Assembly: GCF_002564105.1 (NCBI RefSeq)
Contig: NZ_PDBX01000001.1
Coordinates: 2,108,001-2,172,000 of the forward strand
Origin: Collimonas sp. PA-H2
GTDB lineage: Bacteria; Pseudomonadota; Gammaproteobacteria; Burkholderiales; Burkholderiaceae_D
DNA: 64,000 bases
Direction: 5' to 3'
This document shows, piece after piece, positions 8,853 to 17,681 of this stretch (position 1 is its first letter; each line of letters starts with the position of its first letter). Under the pieces are notes generated by a model. That model saw only the letters and a list, made by a program, of their open reading frames with translations. It searched no databases and had not been told where the DNA came from. The position numbers and the translations under genes were made by a program.

Positions 8853-10300
8853 AGCTCGGCATCCGCATCCTGTTGGGCTATTTCCTGATCGTCGGGCTGG
8901 CCGGGGTCTTTATCCAGCGTGTTTTCCTGGCCGAGGTCAAGCCAGCGGTGCGGCAGGCGATGGAAGACACCTTGGTCGATACCGCCAACATCCTGGCCGA
9001 GCTGGCGGCCGACGACATGAAGCAGAACCACATCGCCGACGGCAATTTCGCCAGCCGCGTACGCGAATATGCGCATCGCGGCGTCGACGCCAAGATCTGG
9101 AGCTTCCGCAAAACCACGCTGGATTACCGCATCTACGTCACCGATCTCAAGGGCATCGTGCTGTTCGATTCCACCGGCCGCGCCGTCGGCCAGGACTATT
9201 CGCGCCGCAACGATGTCTACCTGACTTTGCAAGGCAGCTATGGCGTGCGTTCCACGCGCGATGTCGACAGCGATGAACGCAGCACCGTGATGCACGTGGC
9301 GGCGCCGATCATCGACAATGGCAAGATTATCGGCGTGCTGACCGTGGCCAAGCCCAATAACACCTTGCAGCCGGCGATCTCGCAAAGCGAGAGAACCATC
9401 CTGCGCTGGGGCGCCTTGCTGCTGTTCCTGTCGCTGGCGGTCGGGCTCGCGGTGACCTTGTGGATCAGCCGTTCGCTGGGGGCCCTGCAGCGCTACGCGC
9501 GCGCGGTGACTGCTGGAGAACGGGTGCGGCCGCCGGCCAAGGGCGCCAGCGAAATCGTCGAGCTGGGCCAGGCGCTGGAATCGATGCGGCAAAAGCTGGA
9601 AGGCAAGCAGTATGTCGAACACTACATCCACAGCCTGACCCATGAAATGAAAAGTCCGCTGGCGGCGATCCAGGGCGCGGCCGAACTGCTCGATGAAAAC
9701 CTGCCCGCTGTCCAGCGCCGCCGCTTCGCCCATAACATCCGCAGCCAGTCGCAACGGCTGGCGGAACTGATAGAGAAAATGCTGGCGCTGGCGGCGATCG
9801 AACACCGGCAAACCTTGGAAAACGTCGTCGCCATCGATCTCGGCGAGCTGCTGGATGAAGTCATCAACCTGCTGGAACCGCGCCTGCAGCGTGCCGGGGT
9901 CAGCGTGCGCAGGGATATATATCCACCGGCGTCGGCGCTGCAGCCGAAAATCCGCGGCGAAGTTTTTCTATTGCGCCAGGCGCTGATCAACCTGCTGGAC
10001 AACGCCATCGATTTCTCGCCGCCGAACAGCGTGATCGTCATCAAGAGCGATTTCTCGCAGCCCGGAACCGTCAAGCTGTCGGTGCGGGACAGCGGCCCCG
10101 GCATCCCCGCCTACGCGTTGACGCGAGTATTTGAACGCTTTTATTCCTTGCCGCGGCCGGGCAGCAACGAAAAGAGCACCGGCCTCGGCCTGTGTTTCGT
10201 GCAGCAGGTGGCGGAGCTGCACCATGGCAGGGTCAGCTTGCGCAACTGCAGCGAAGGCGGCGCCGAGGCCCAGCTGAACTTGCCAGCCGATCCAGCCTGA
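8849..10300 (+). CDS. creC: Sensor histidine kinase CreC
   Basis: 483-residue membrane kinase. TM1 lies near residues 5-25, then a periplasmic sensor of about 150 residues (VYLTLQGSYGVRSTRD, HVAAPIIDNGKIIGVLTVAKP), TM2 near 190-208 and a HAMP-like linker. The H-box is SLTHEMKSPLAAIQG with His265; the N-box is LINLLDNAIDFS and the G boxes are RDSGPGIP and STGLGLCFVQQV. CreC responds to carbon-source and fermentation state in enterics; the cue here is unknown. ATG overlaps the creB stop (ATGA). Confidence 0.87.
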   Translation: MKLGIRILLGYFLIVGLAGVFIQRVFLAEVKPAVRQAMEDTLVDTANILAELAADDMKQNHIADGNFASRVREYAHRGVDAKIWSFRKTTLDYRIYVTDLKGIVLFDSTGRAVGQDYSRRNDVYLTLQGSYGVRSTRDVDSDERSTVMHVAAPIIDNGKIIGVLTVAKPNNTLQPAISQSERTILRWGALLLFLSLAVGLAVTLWISRSLGALQRYARAVTAGERVRPPAKGASEIVELGQALESMRQKLEGKQYVEHYIHSLTHEMKSPLAAIQGAAELLDENLPAVQRRRFAHNIRSQSQRLAELIEKMLALAAIEHRQTLENVVAIDLGELLDEVINLLEPRLQRAGVSVRRDIYPPASALQPKIRGEVFLLRQALINLLDNAIDFSPPNSVIVIKSDFSQPGTVKLSVRDSGPGIPAYALTRVFERFYSLPRPGSNEKSTGLGLCFVQQVAELHHGRVSLRNCSEGGAEAQLNLPADPA

Positions 10301-10326
10301 GCCCGTTTTGGCCCATTTTTGCCCAC

Positions 10327-10342
10327 TTCACACCCGCTTCAC
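10327..10342 (+). promoter_or_regulatory. cre-tag (CreB-binding direct repeat) before creD
   Basis: TTCAC-ACCCGC-TTCAC is an exact match to the TTCAC-N6-TTCAC direct repeat known as the cre-tag, bound by phosphorylated CreB in E. coli and Aeromonas. It lies about 107 bp before the creD start and 27 bp after the creC stop. A third TTCAC occurs at 10382-10386. The pattern supports creD being a CreB-regulated unit of its own. Confidence 0.75.
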
Positions 10343-10449
10343 ATTAGCGCCGCAGCGGCCTCGCAAAGCCGCCGCCGTCGTTTCACACATGCTCCGTACA
10401 CTGGAAAGCAACGTGACCCCCTGTCACCTTGACCCGAACGAGAGAGACC

Positions 10450-11775
10450 ATGAACCGACCTTTGCTACTCAAACTGCTGGCGATTATTGTGCTGACCCTG
10501 CTGATCCTGATCCCGTTGGGCCTGATCCGCGACACCGTGCAAGACCGCCAGCAGCACCGACAGGAGGCAATCGCCTCGATCGCCGCCAGCTATGCCGGCG
10601 GCCAGACCATTACCGGACCGGTGCTGGTGGTGCCGTACAAGATCAAGATCGATGAAGTGGCGCAGGATGCCGAAGGCAAGAAGATCTTCCGCAGCCGCAA
10701 CGAAAACCGGCAATACCTGTTTTTCCCGAAAGACTTGCAGATGCAGGGTGAGCTGCTGCCGAACGAGCGTTATCGCGGCTTGCACAAGGTGCATGTGTAT
10801 GAATTGCAGAGCAGCTTCAACGGCCGCATCGATTATCAGTTGCCGCCGGCCGCGCAACTGGCCGCTGAGCAAATCACCTTGTCGCATCCCTATCTGGCCA
10901 TCGGTATCAGCGACGTGCGCGGCCTGCTCGGTGCGCCGCTGCTGAAAATAGGCGGCCAGGCCTTGCCGCTGGAGCAAGGCGCAGGTGGCCTGGGCAAAGG
11001 CATGCATGTAGCGTTACCACAACCGGGCCTGGCCGAAAGCGGCAGCCTGGACGTTTCGCTGGCCATGACCGTGGCCGGAACAGAAAGCCTGGCGATCACG
11101 CCGGTTGGCGACAGCAACCGTTTCGAACTATCTTCGAGCTGGCCACATCCGCAGTTCGGCGGCAGCTTCCTGCCGCGTACCCGCAGCGTCAGCGAGCAGG
11201 GTTTCCGCGCTGTGTGGGAGGTGTCATCGCTGGCTTCCAATGCACAACGCCAGTTGCGCAGCGGCGACGACAAGACGGGCGTGGAAGGCCTGGACATCCA
11301 GCTGGCCGAACCGGTGAATATTTATTCGCAGGCGGACCGCGCCACCAAATACGGCTTGCTGTTCGTACTGCTGACTTTCGTTGGATTCTTCATTTTTGAA
11401 ATGATCAAGCAGCTGCCTATCCATCCCATCCAGTATCTGCTGGTAGGACTCGGACTGGCGATCTTCTTCCTGATACTGGTCAGCCTGTCCGAGCATATCG
11501 CCTTCTGGATGGCTTATCTTGCCGCCAGCGCCGCCTGCATCAGCCTGCTGACCTTTTACCTGAGCCAGGTGTTGCGCAGCGTTGCCCGCGGCCTGGGATT
11601 CGGCGCCATGCTGACGCTGTTGTACGGCACCTTGTACGGCCTGCTGATATCGGAAGACAACGCCCTGATGCTGGGCAGCCTGATGCTATTCGTGATCCTG
11701 GCCGTGATCATGATCGTCACCCGCAAGATCGACTGGTATCAGACAGCCGCACCGAACAAGCCTGAGATCGCTTAA
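10450..11775 (+). CDS. creD: Inner-membrane protein CreD
   Basis: 441 residues. One N-terminal TM helix (LLLKLLAIIVLTLLILIPLGLI) precedes a large periplasmic domain with the CreD core ITGPVLVVPYK, LLPNERYRGLHKVHVYE and SSWPHPQFGGSFLP. A block of about five C-terminal TM helices begins around YGLLFVLLTFVGFFIFEM. CreD is the main CreBC output: it is linked to envelope integrity, beta-lactam response and colicin tolerance, though its biochemical action is unknown. The ATG at 10450 follows GAGAGA. Confidence 0.9.
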   Translation: MNRPLLLKLLAIIVLTLLILIPLGLIRDTVQDRQQHRQEAIASIAASYAGGQTITGPVLVVPYKIKIDEVAQDAEGKKIFRSRNENRQYLFFPKDLQMQGELLPNERYRGLHKVHVYELQSSFNGRIDYQLPPAAQLAAEQITLSHPYLAIGISDVRGLLGAPLLKIGGQALPLEQGAGGLGKGMHVALPQPGLAESGSLDVSLAMTVAGTESLAITPVGDSNRFELSSSWPHPQFGGSFLPRTRSVSEQGFRAVWEVSSLASNAQRQLRSGDDKTGVEGLDIQLAEPVNIYSQADRATKYGLLFVLLTFVGFFIFEMIKQLPIHPIQYLLVGLGLAIFFLILVSLSEHIAFWMAYLAASAACISLLTFYLSQVLRSVARGLGFGAMLTLLYGTLYGLLISEDNALMLGSLMLFVILAVIMIVTRKIDWYQTAAPNKPEIA

Positions 11776-11798
11776 GCGCCACAGACAAGGAGATTGCA

Positions 11799-12134
11799 AT
11801 GGCAACCGGCATTCAAGTAAATCCAGATATATGGACCACGCGGGAACTGGGCCTTATCTTTCTATATGGATCGTTGTACCTGCTCAGCCTGACCTATGCA
11901 ATATGGCAGGGATGTCGCGCCGCCAGCCAGCGATGGTACTGGATATGCTGCGCGATATTGATCGTGGCCGGCACGCTGACGATGATTTATGCCGTGCCAG
12001 ATGCTCCTGACAGCGGCGAGATGCCACGGCAATTTGGACTTGGCGTCTGGCCGATGCTGTTCGGGTTGCTCGGCGCCGTGGCAGGCATCGCAGCGCATGC
12101 GCTGCGCCGCTTGTTCATGCGGCCGGGCCTATGA
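11799..12134 (+). CDS. Small hypothetical membrane protein
   Basis: 111 residues with three evident hydrophobic segments (LGLIFLYGSLYLLSLTYAIW, WICCAILIVAGTLTMIYAV and WPMLFGLLGAVAGIAAHAL). I do not recognise the family. AAGGAG lies 7 bases before the ATG and the gene is 23 bp after creD, so it is very probably translated and co-transcribed with creD. Its position makes it a candidate additional CreBC output. Confidence 0.7.
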   Translation: MATGIQVNPDIWTTRELGLIFLYGSLYLLSLTYAIWQGCRAASQRWYWICCAILIVAGTLTMIYAVPDAPDSGEMPRQFGLGVWPMLFGLLGAVAGIAAHALRRLFMRPGL

Positions 12135-12143
12135 TTCCTGGGT

Positions 12144-12626
12144 TCAGGTCCGCAGCGCAACGTCCGCCACCGGCGCCGCAGTCATGCTCACCAGCTGCCG
12201 TGGCGTCAGGTTGAATACGGCATGCGGATGTCCGGCAGCAGCCCAGACACTGTCCAGCTGCAGCAGATCCTGGTCGATCAGCATCAGCGTCTTGCCGACG
12301 TGGCCGATCGGGCAGACGCCGCCGATGGCATAGCCGATACGCTCCTTGACGAAGCGCGCATCGGCCTTGCCCAGCGGCCCGACAATGGCGGCAACCTTGG
12401 CTTCATCGACGCGGTTGCTGCCGCTGGCGACCACCATCACGGCAGCGTCATCGGCCAGGCGCCGGAACACGATAGATTTGGCGATCTCGGCCACGCTGCA
12501 GCCCAGGCCGGCGGCGGCTTCGGCGGAGGTCTTGCCGGTTGCAGGCAGCATCACGACCGGCCGGTCGTGTCCGATGGTAGTCAGCAGATCGGCAACGCGC
12601 TGTGCGCTTTCCGGTAATTTTTCCAT
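12144..12626 (-). CDS. YbaK/EbsC-type aminoacyl-tRNA deacylase
   Basis: 160-residue single-domain YbaK/ProX protein. Diagnostic stretches are EIAKSIVFRR (catalytic-site lysine region), ASGSNRVDEAKVA, IGYAIGGVCPIGH and FNLTPRQLV. Family members hydrolyse mischarged tRNAs such as Cys- or Ala-tRNA(Pro) in trans, protecting translation fidelity. The exact tRNA substrate of this free-standing member is uncertain. It ends 10 bp from the convergent small membrane protein gene with no clear terminator. Confidence 0.85.
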   Translation of the reverse strand: MEKLPESAQRVADLLTTIGHDRPVVMLPATGKTSAEAAAGLGCSVAEIAKSIVFRRLADDAAVMVVASGSNRVDEAKVAAIVGPLGKADARFVKERIGYAIGGVCPIGHVGKTLMLIDQDLLQLDSVWAAAGHPHAVFNLTPRQLVSMTAAPVADVALRT

Positions 12627-12680
12627 ACGATCGTCGTCTTATCCAAAAATGCGGTCCTGGCAAAACGCCGTGGCGGCGTC

Positions 12681-13466
12681 TTACTTGGCGGCGTCAAAAT
12701 ACTGGGCGTGCAGCTTGTCGTAGCTGCCGTCAGCCTTGATGGCGGCCAGGCCCTGGTTGATTTTTCCCAGCAATGCGGCATTACCCTTTTGCACCGCGAT
12801 GCCGAAATATTCTTTCGGGAAATTATCGTCCGTCACCATGTGGATGCCCTTGACCTGATTGTTGGACAGATAATGCACCACCGCGCCCTTGTCGGCGATG
12901 ACCGCGCTGACGCCGCCGGTTTCCAGCTCTTTCATGGCCAGCGGAGTAGATTCAAAACGTTTGATGTTTGCATTGTTGTCGCCCGCCAGCTTCTGCATCA
13001 TTTCATCGCCGGTAGAGCCTTGCAGGACGCCAACCTTGAGCGGCTTGAGATCTGTGATCTTGCCGATCTTGGAATCGTTAGGCACCACGATCACCTGGCC
13101 GGCTTCGAAATAAGGATCCGAAAAATCGACAGTCAGCTTGCGCTTCTCGGTAATCGTCAGGCCGGAAACGATAATGTCGCGGTCACCCTGCGCCAGTGCG
13201 GTAAAGATGCCGTCGAAAGGCGTATTGACGAACTTGACCTTGAATCCTTCCTTTTCCGCGACCGCCTTCAGCACGTCGATATCGAAGCCCACCAGTTCCT
13301 TGTGCTCGTTTTCGTACTCGAATGGCGCATAGGTGGCGCCGGTGCCCACCACATATTCTTTCACCGCCGCGCTGGCGGCCGGTGCGTCTTCATGCTTGCT
13401 GCATGCGCTCAGTGCGCCCAGGGCCAGTACGGTCAGCAAGGCGGTTTTGATAAGAGTATGTTTCAT
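12681..13466 (-). CDS. Amino-acid ABC transporter substrate-binding lipoprotein
   Basis: 261 residues, type II periplasmic binding protein (SBP_bac_3). The signal and lipobox LALGALSACS near residue 22 predict a lipid-anchored binding protein. Core motifs are YVVGTGATYAPFEYEN, LVGFDIDVLKAVAEK, DIIVSGLTITEKRK and the hinge VGVLQGSTGDEMM, as in GlnH/ArtJ-type polar amino-acid receptors. No permease or ATPase gene lies beside it, so it must work with a distant ABC system or is an orphan receptor. The ATG at 13466 follows GGAAG; an upstream extension has no signal-like character. Confidence 0.87.
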   Translation of the reverse strand: MKHTLIKTALLTVLALGALSACSKHEDAPAASAAVKEYVVGTGATYAPFEYENEHKELVGFDIDVLKAVAEKEGFKVKFVNTPFDGIFTALAQGDRDIIVSGLTITEKRKLTVDFSDPYFEAGQVIVVPNDSKIGKITDLKPLKVGVLQGSTGDEMMQKLAGDNNANIKRFESTPLAMKELETGGVSAVIADKGAVVHYLSNNQVKGIHMVTDDNFPKEYFGIAVQKGNAALLGKINQGLAAIKADGSYDKLHAQYFDAAK

Positions 13467-13644
13467 GGTTCTTCCGTTTTCTGTTGATAGGCAAAGCTGA
13501 TATGAGGGATTATGCACTAACGCCGGCAACAGCCGCACCAAACGGGTGCGCAAGGCAAGATGCAGAAATCCCCAGCTGGATTACAGCATCATCCATGCCA
13601 AGCACAGACATGCTGCCAAGAGGGGGCGGCTGTCCTTTCAGCTT

Positions 13645-14553
13645 TCAGCCGGCGCGCTTGGCGGCAATCGCATTACCCGCATGGCTGGCCGATTTGCGTC
13701 CCAGGTGGCGTGAAATGAACTGGCCGGCGTCGACCACCGCGTCCAGGTCGATGCCGGTTTCGATTCCCAGTCCCTGCATCAGGTACAGCACATCTTCCGA
13801 AGCCACGTTGCCGGTGGCGCCCTTGGCGTATGGACAACCGCCGAGGCCGGCGACGGAAGAGTGGTAGATCGAAATTCCGACTTCCAGGCTGGCGTAGATA
13901 TTCGCCAGCGCCTGGCCGTAGGTATCGTGGAAATGACCGGACAGGCGCTCGATAGGAAATTCCTGCACCAGTCTTTGCATCACACTGTGGACTTTATTGG
14001 GCGTAGCGACGCCGATGGTGTCGGCGATATCGATTTCATCGCAGCCAAGGTCGCGCAGCCGATGCAGCACGTCGACCACGGAGTCGATCCCGACTTCGCC
14101 TTGATACGGGCAGCCGAACACGCAGCTGATGCTGCCGCGCAGGCGCTTGCCTTCCTGCTTGGCGAGCTTGGCGACATCGCGGAAACGTTCTATCGATTCC
14201 GCGATCGAGCAGTTGATATTCTTTTGCGAGAAAGCCTCGGACGCCGCGCCGAAGATCACCATCTCGTCGGCGCCGGCGGCCAGCGCCGCTTCCAGGCCTT
14301 TCATGTTCGGCACCAGGGCGGAATAGATCACACCCGGCTTGCGCTGGATGGCCGCCATCACTTCGGCCGAAGTAGCCATCTGCGGCACCCATTTCGGCGA
14401 CACGAACGACGCCGCTTCGATGTTGACGAAGCCGGCCTTGGTGAGCTGGTCGACCAGCGCGATTTTCACGTCGGCCGGGATGGTTTCCTTTTCGTTCTGC
14501 AAGCCGTCGCGCGGACCGACTTCAACGATTTTCACTTTGCTGGGGAATGTCAT
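13645..14553 (-). CDS. liuE: Hydroxymethylglutaryl-CoA lyase
   Basis: Cleaves HMG-CoA to acetoacetate and acetyl-CoA, the last step of leucine breakdown. At 302 residues it is of normal length for mvaB/liuE. The N-terminal metal-site motif EVGPRDGLQNEK is present, as is the family signature VAGLGGCPYAKGATGN containing the catalytic cysteine. Another landmark is SCVFGCPYQGEV. It is the most downstream gene of the leftward leucine block, after a GhrA-like gene and the biotin-carboxylase subunit. A plausible RBS, AGAGG, lies before the ATG. Confidence 0.92.
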   Translation of the reverse strand: MTFPSKVKIVEVGPRDGLQNEKETIPADVKIALVDQLTKAGFVNIEAASFVSPKWVPQMATSAEVMAAIQRKPGVIYSALVPNMKGLEAALAAGADEMVIFGAASEAFSQKNINCSIAESIERFRDVAKLAKQEGKRLRGSISCVFGCPYQGEVGIDSVVDVLHRLRDLGCDEIDIADTIGVATPNKVHSVMQRLVQEFPIERLSGHFHDTYGQALANIYASLEVGISIYHSSVAGLGGCPYAKGATGNVASEDVLYLMQGLGIETGIDLDAVVDAGQFISRHLGRKSASHAGNAIAAKRAG

Positions 14554-14575
14554 TGCTTGCCTCTTATTTTGCTTA

Positions 14576-15517
14576 TCAGTAGCCGTTGCTGCGATCGATG
14601 ATGCCGCTCACCGCTTTACCATGTTCCAGCAACCGTATCTTGTCACTGATCTGCCGCACCGAATCCTCGTCCACCGTAATGGCCGAGATATGCGGGGTAA
14701 TGCTGATGCGCGGCTCTTGCCAGAACGGATGGTCCGGCGCCAGCGGTTCCTGCTCGAAGACGTCCAGCGTCGCCGCGGCGACCTGTCCTTCCTGGATCAG
14801 CGCCAGCAGGTCGGCTTCGACCACATGGCCGCCGCGGGCGACGTTGATCAGGTAAGCGCCCTCCGCGCCTTTCTGCAATTTCTGCAGGTTTTCCCGGTTG
14901 ACGATGCCGCGCGTGGCGTCAGTCAACGGCAGGATGCAAACCAGCACCCGCGACGCCCGCAGGAAATCGTCGAGCGCTTCAGCGCCGACAAAATTGCGTA
15001 CGCCGGGGAGATCCTTGGGAGTGCGGCTCCAGCCATTCAGGGGAAATTCAAAATGATGCAATGCCGCGGCGATGCGCGAGCCAAGTACGCCGAGGCCAAG
15101 GATGCCGACGCTGAACTCGCGCTTGTCAGGTTCCGGCAACGGCTGCCAATCACGGCGCGCAGCCTGTTGCCGGTAAACGTCGTAGCGGCCGAAATAGCCG
15201 AGCACGGCATGCGTGACATAGCTGGCCATCTGGACCGCCATGCCGCCGTCTTCGATGCGGATCAGCGGCACGCCTGCTGGCAGCGCGTCGCCCAGTTTCA
15301 GGATGGCGTCGACGCCGGCGCCCAGGTTGAATATCGCTTTGAGATCGTGGCGTCCCTGCAGCATCGCTGCCGGCGGACGCCATACCAGGGCGTAATCGGC
15401 GGGAGCGTTGTCGCCTTCCTGCCAGCAGCGGATTTCAGCTTGCGGCAATGCTTTGCCGAAGTCGGCGATCCAGGTCTCGAAGTCACTGCCTGGGGGTACG
15501 TAACACAGGAGTTTCAC
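14576..15517 (-). CDS. ghrA: Glyoxylate/hydroxypyruvate reductase A-like dehydrogenase
   Basis: 313-residue D-2-hydroxyacid dehydrogenase close to GhrA. The Rossmann dinucleotide motif is VGILGLGVLGSRIAAAL. The catalytic region includes YLINVARGGHVVEADLL, LDVFEQEPL and the histidine in ITPHISAIT. It reduces glyoxylate or hydroxypyruvate with NADPH. The start is a GTG at 15517 with AGAGGA 6 bases upstream. It sits between liuE and liuD although it is not a leucine-pathway enzyme; a REP-like hairpin separates it from liuD, so it may have its own promoter. Confidence 0.87.
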   Translation of the reverse strand: MKLLCYVPPGSDFETWIADFGKALPQAEIRCWQEGDNAPADYALVWRPPAAMLQGRHDLKAIFNLGAGVDAILKLGDALPAGVPLIRIEDGGMAVQMASYVTHAVLGYFGRYDVYRQQAARRDWQPLPEPDKREFSVGILGLGVLGSRIAAALHHFEFPLNGWSRTPKDLPGVRNFVGAEALDDFLRASRVLVCILPLTDATRGIVNRENLQKLQKGAEGAYLINVARGGHVVEADLLALIQEGQVAAATLDVFEQEPLAPDHPFWQEPRISITPHISAITVDEDSVRQISDKIRLLEHGKAVSGIIDRSNGY

Positions 15518-15572
15518 TGTTTGGTCCTCTTGCTTTTACAACGCGAATGCTATGGCATTTACTCCGTGGTCC

Positions 15573-15639
15573 GTTAACTGGGGTCAGAGTTTTTTTGCGA
15601 CGATGAAGCTGTCGCAAAAAAACTCTGACCCCACTTAAC
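15573..15639. repeat. REP-like palindromic element (GGGGTCAGAG type)
   Basis: Two 29-base arms, 15573-15601 and 15611-15639, pair with a single mismatch around a 9-base loop. Each arm reads GTTAA(C/G)T then GGGGTCAGAG then seven T and GCGAC. Similar GGGGTCAGAG palindromes are scattered in many proteobacterial genomes and are associated with REP-type tyrosine transposases. It lies just after liuD and before ghrA and could also act as a transcription-end or mRNA-stabilising hairpin. Confidence 0.8.
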
Positions 15640-15642
15640 TCC

Positions 15643-17661
15643 TTATGCTGGTTTGAATACCAGCAGCTGTGCCGATTCGCTCACCTGGTCGCCCACCGCG
15701 TACAGCAGTTCCTCGACCAGTCCATCGGCGGGGGCGGCGATGGTGTGTTCCATTTTCATCGCTTCCATGATCAGCAATGGTGCGCCTTTTTTCACTTGTT
15801 CGCCTTGCGTCACCAGCAGCGCGACGATCTTGCCCGGCATCGGCGCGGTGAGGCGGCCGCCTTCGGCTTCGGCGTCGCCGGCGTGCAGCAGCGGATCGAG
15901 ATAGCCCAGCGTGTACTGGCTGCCTGCGTAAAACACGTGGAACTGTTCGCCTTCGCGCACCACGGTGCCGGCCACGGTGCGGTCGCCGAGGCTGATTTCA
16001 ATCTCGTTGCCGGCTTGATGCAGCACCGTCATCTGGCGGAAACTCTCGCCCTGCAGCTGCGCATGGTGCAACAGCCAGCGGCCGCTTTCATACATGACGT
16101 CCAGCGCTTCGGGCTGGTCACCGTCGGTAAAGGCGAGCCGGCGCTGCAGGTTGCTGTTCAGGCGCCAGCCGTCGGTGCTGGTCCATGGATCGCTGCCAGC
16201 GTTCTTGACGGCATTGCGTTCCGACAGCAGCAGCGACGCCGCCGCCAGCGCCAGTACTTCAATCGCCGCCGGCGCGGCTGCCGGAAACAGCGCGTCGTGA
16301 TGGCGTTCGATCAGGCCCGTATCCAGGTCCGCTTGCGAAAACGCCTGGCTGCCGATCAGGCGCTGCAGGAATTTGACGTTGCTGGCCAGGCCGACGATCT
16401 GATATTGCGCCAGCGCGGTCGCCATTGCCGCCAGCGCCTGCTCCCGGTCCGTGCCCCAGACGATCAGTTTGGCGATCATCGGATCATAGAACGGCGAAAT
16501 GGCGTCGCCTTCGCGCACACCGGAATCGATGCGTACGATACTGGCGGCGGACTGGCTGACTTCGAATGCGCTTGCTGCCGGCGTACGCAAATGGCGCAGG
16601 GTACCGATCGACGGCAGGAATCCCTTGTCCGGATTTTCTGCGTAGATGCGCGCTTCCAGCGCGTGGCCGTTCAGTTTCAGCTGATCCTGCTGCAGCGGCA
16701 GCGGCTGGCCGGAGGCTACCCGCAATTGCCATTCCACCAGATCAAGGCCGGTGATCATTTCCGTCACCGGATGCTCGACCTGCAAGCGCGTGTTCATTTC
16801 CATGAAATAGAAAGAACCGTCCTGGTTAGCGATGAACTCGACCGTGCCGGCGCCGACATAGCCGACCGCCTTGGCCGCCGCCACCGCGGCTTCGCCCATG
16901 GCGCGCCGGCGTTCCGCCGTCATGCCCGGCGCCGGCGCTTCTTCCAGGACCTTTTGATGGCGCCGCTGTACCGAGCAGTCGCGTTCGAACAGGTAGACGC
17001 AGTCGCCCTGGCTGTCGGCAAATACCTGGATCTCGATGTGGCGCGGACGCGTCAGATACCGTTCCACCAGCACCTTGTCGTCGCCGAAGCTGTTGATCGC
17101 TTCACGCTTGCAGGAAGCCAGCGCAGCCTTGAAATCGGCGCTTTGCTCAACGATGCGCATACCCTTGCCGCCGCCGCCAGCGCTAGCTTTAAGCAGCACC
17201 GGGTAAGTAATTTTGTCGGCTTCGCTCTGCAGGAATTCCGCATCCTGGTTGTCGCCATGATAGCCAGGCACCAGCGGCACCTTGGCTTTTTCCATCAAGG
17301 CCTTGGCGGCGGACTTCGAGCCCATGGCGGAAATCGCGCTGGCCGGCGGGCCGATGAACACCAGGCCGGCTTTGGCGCAGGCTTGTGCAAACCGTGCGTT
17401 CTCGGACAGGAAGCCGTAGCCCGGATGAATCGCCTGCGCACCGGTGGCCAAAGCCACTTCGATGATCTTGTCGGCGCGCAGATAGCTTTCCTTGGCCGCG
17501 GCCGGGCCGATCAGCACCGCCTCGTCGCATACCGCGACGTGCTTGGCGCCGGCGTCGGCGTCGGAATAGACGGCCACGGTCTTGATGCCCATGCGCCGGG
17601 CAGTGGCTGCCACGCGGCAGGCGATCTCGCCGCGGTTGGCGATCAGGATTTTGGTAAACAT
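15643..17661 (-). CDS. liuD: 3-Methylcrotonyl-CoA carboxylase, biotin-containing alpha subunit
   Basis: 672 residues. Residues 1-450 form the biotin carboxylase (ILIANRGEIACRV, ATP-grasp GGGGKGMRIVE, RDCSVQRRHQKV, EMNTRLQVEHPVTE). A linker/BT domain follows, then a C-terminal biotinyl domain with MEAMKMEH, biotinylated Lys about 636. It carboxylates biotin with bicarbonate and ATP for transfer to methylcrotonyl-CoA in leucine catabolism. The beta subunit gene is at 27231, away from it, but liuA, liuB, liuC and liuE in the same block favour this substrate over propionyl- or geranyl-CoA. GGGGGAG precedes the ATG. bioB lies 20 bp upstream. Confidence 0.9.
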   Translation of the reverse strand: MFTKILIANRGEIACRVAATARRMGIKTVAVYSDADAGAKHVAVCDEAVLIGPAAAKESYLRADKIIEVALATGAQAIHPGYGFLSENARFAQACAKAGLVFIGPPASAISAMGSKSAAKALMEKAKVPLVPGYHGDNQDAEFLQSEADKITYPVLLKASAGGGGKGMRIVEQSADFKAALASCKREAINSFGDDKVLVERYLTRPRHIEIQVFADSQGDCVYLFERDCSVQRRHQKVLEEAPAPGMTAERRRAMGEAAVAAAKAVGYVGAGTVEFIANQDGSFYFMEMNTRLQVEHPVTEMITGLDLVEWQLRVASGQPLPLQQDQLKLNGHALEARIYAENPDKGFLPSIGTLRHLRTPAASAFEVSQSAASIVRIDSGVREGDAISPFYDPMIAKLIVWGTDREQALAAMATALAQYQIVGLASNVKFLQRLIGSQAFSQADLDTGLIERHHDALFPAAAPAAIEVLALAAASLLLSERNAVKNAGSDPWTSTDGWRLNSNLQRRLAFTDGDQPEALDVMYESGRWLLHHAQLQGESFRQMTVLHQAGNEIEISLGDRTVAGTVVREGEQFHVFYAGSQYTLGYLDPLLHAGDAEAEGGRLTAPMPGKIVALLVTQGEQVKKGAPLLIMEAMKMEHTIAAPADGLVEELLYAVGDQVSESAQLLVFKPA

Positions 17662-17681
17662 GTGGTCTCCCCCTTTTATAT

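Noticed and set aside
10308..10655. Plus-strand frame over the creC-creD gap
   Set aside because: Overlaps the cre-tag and creD start in another frame, no RBS.
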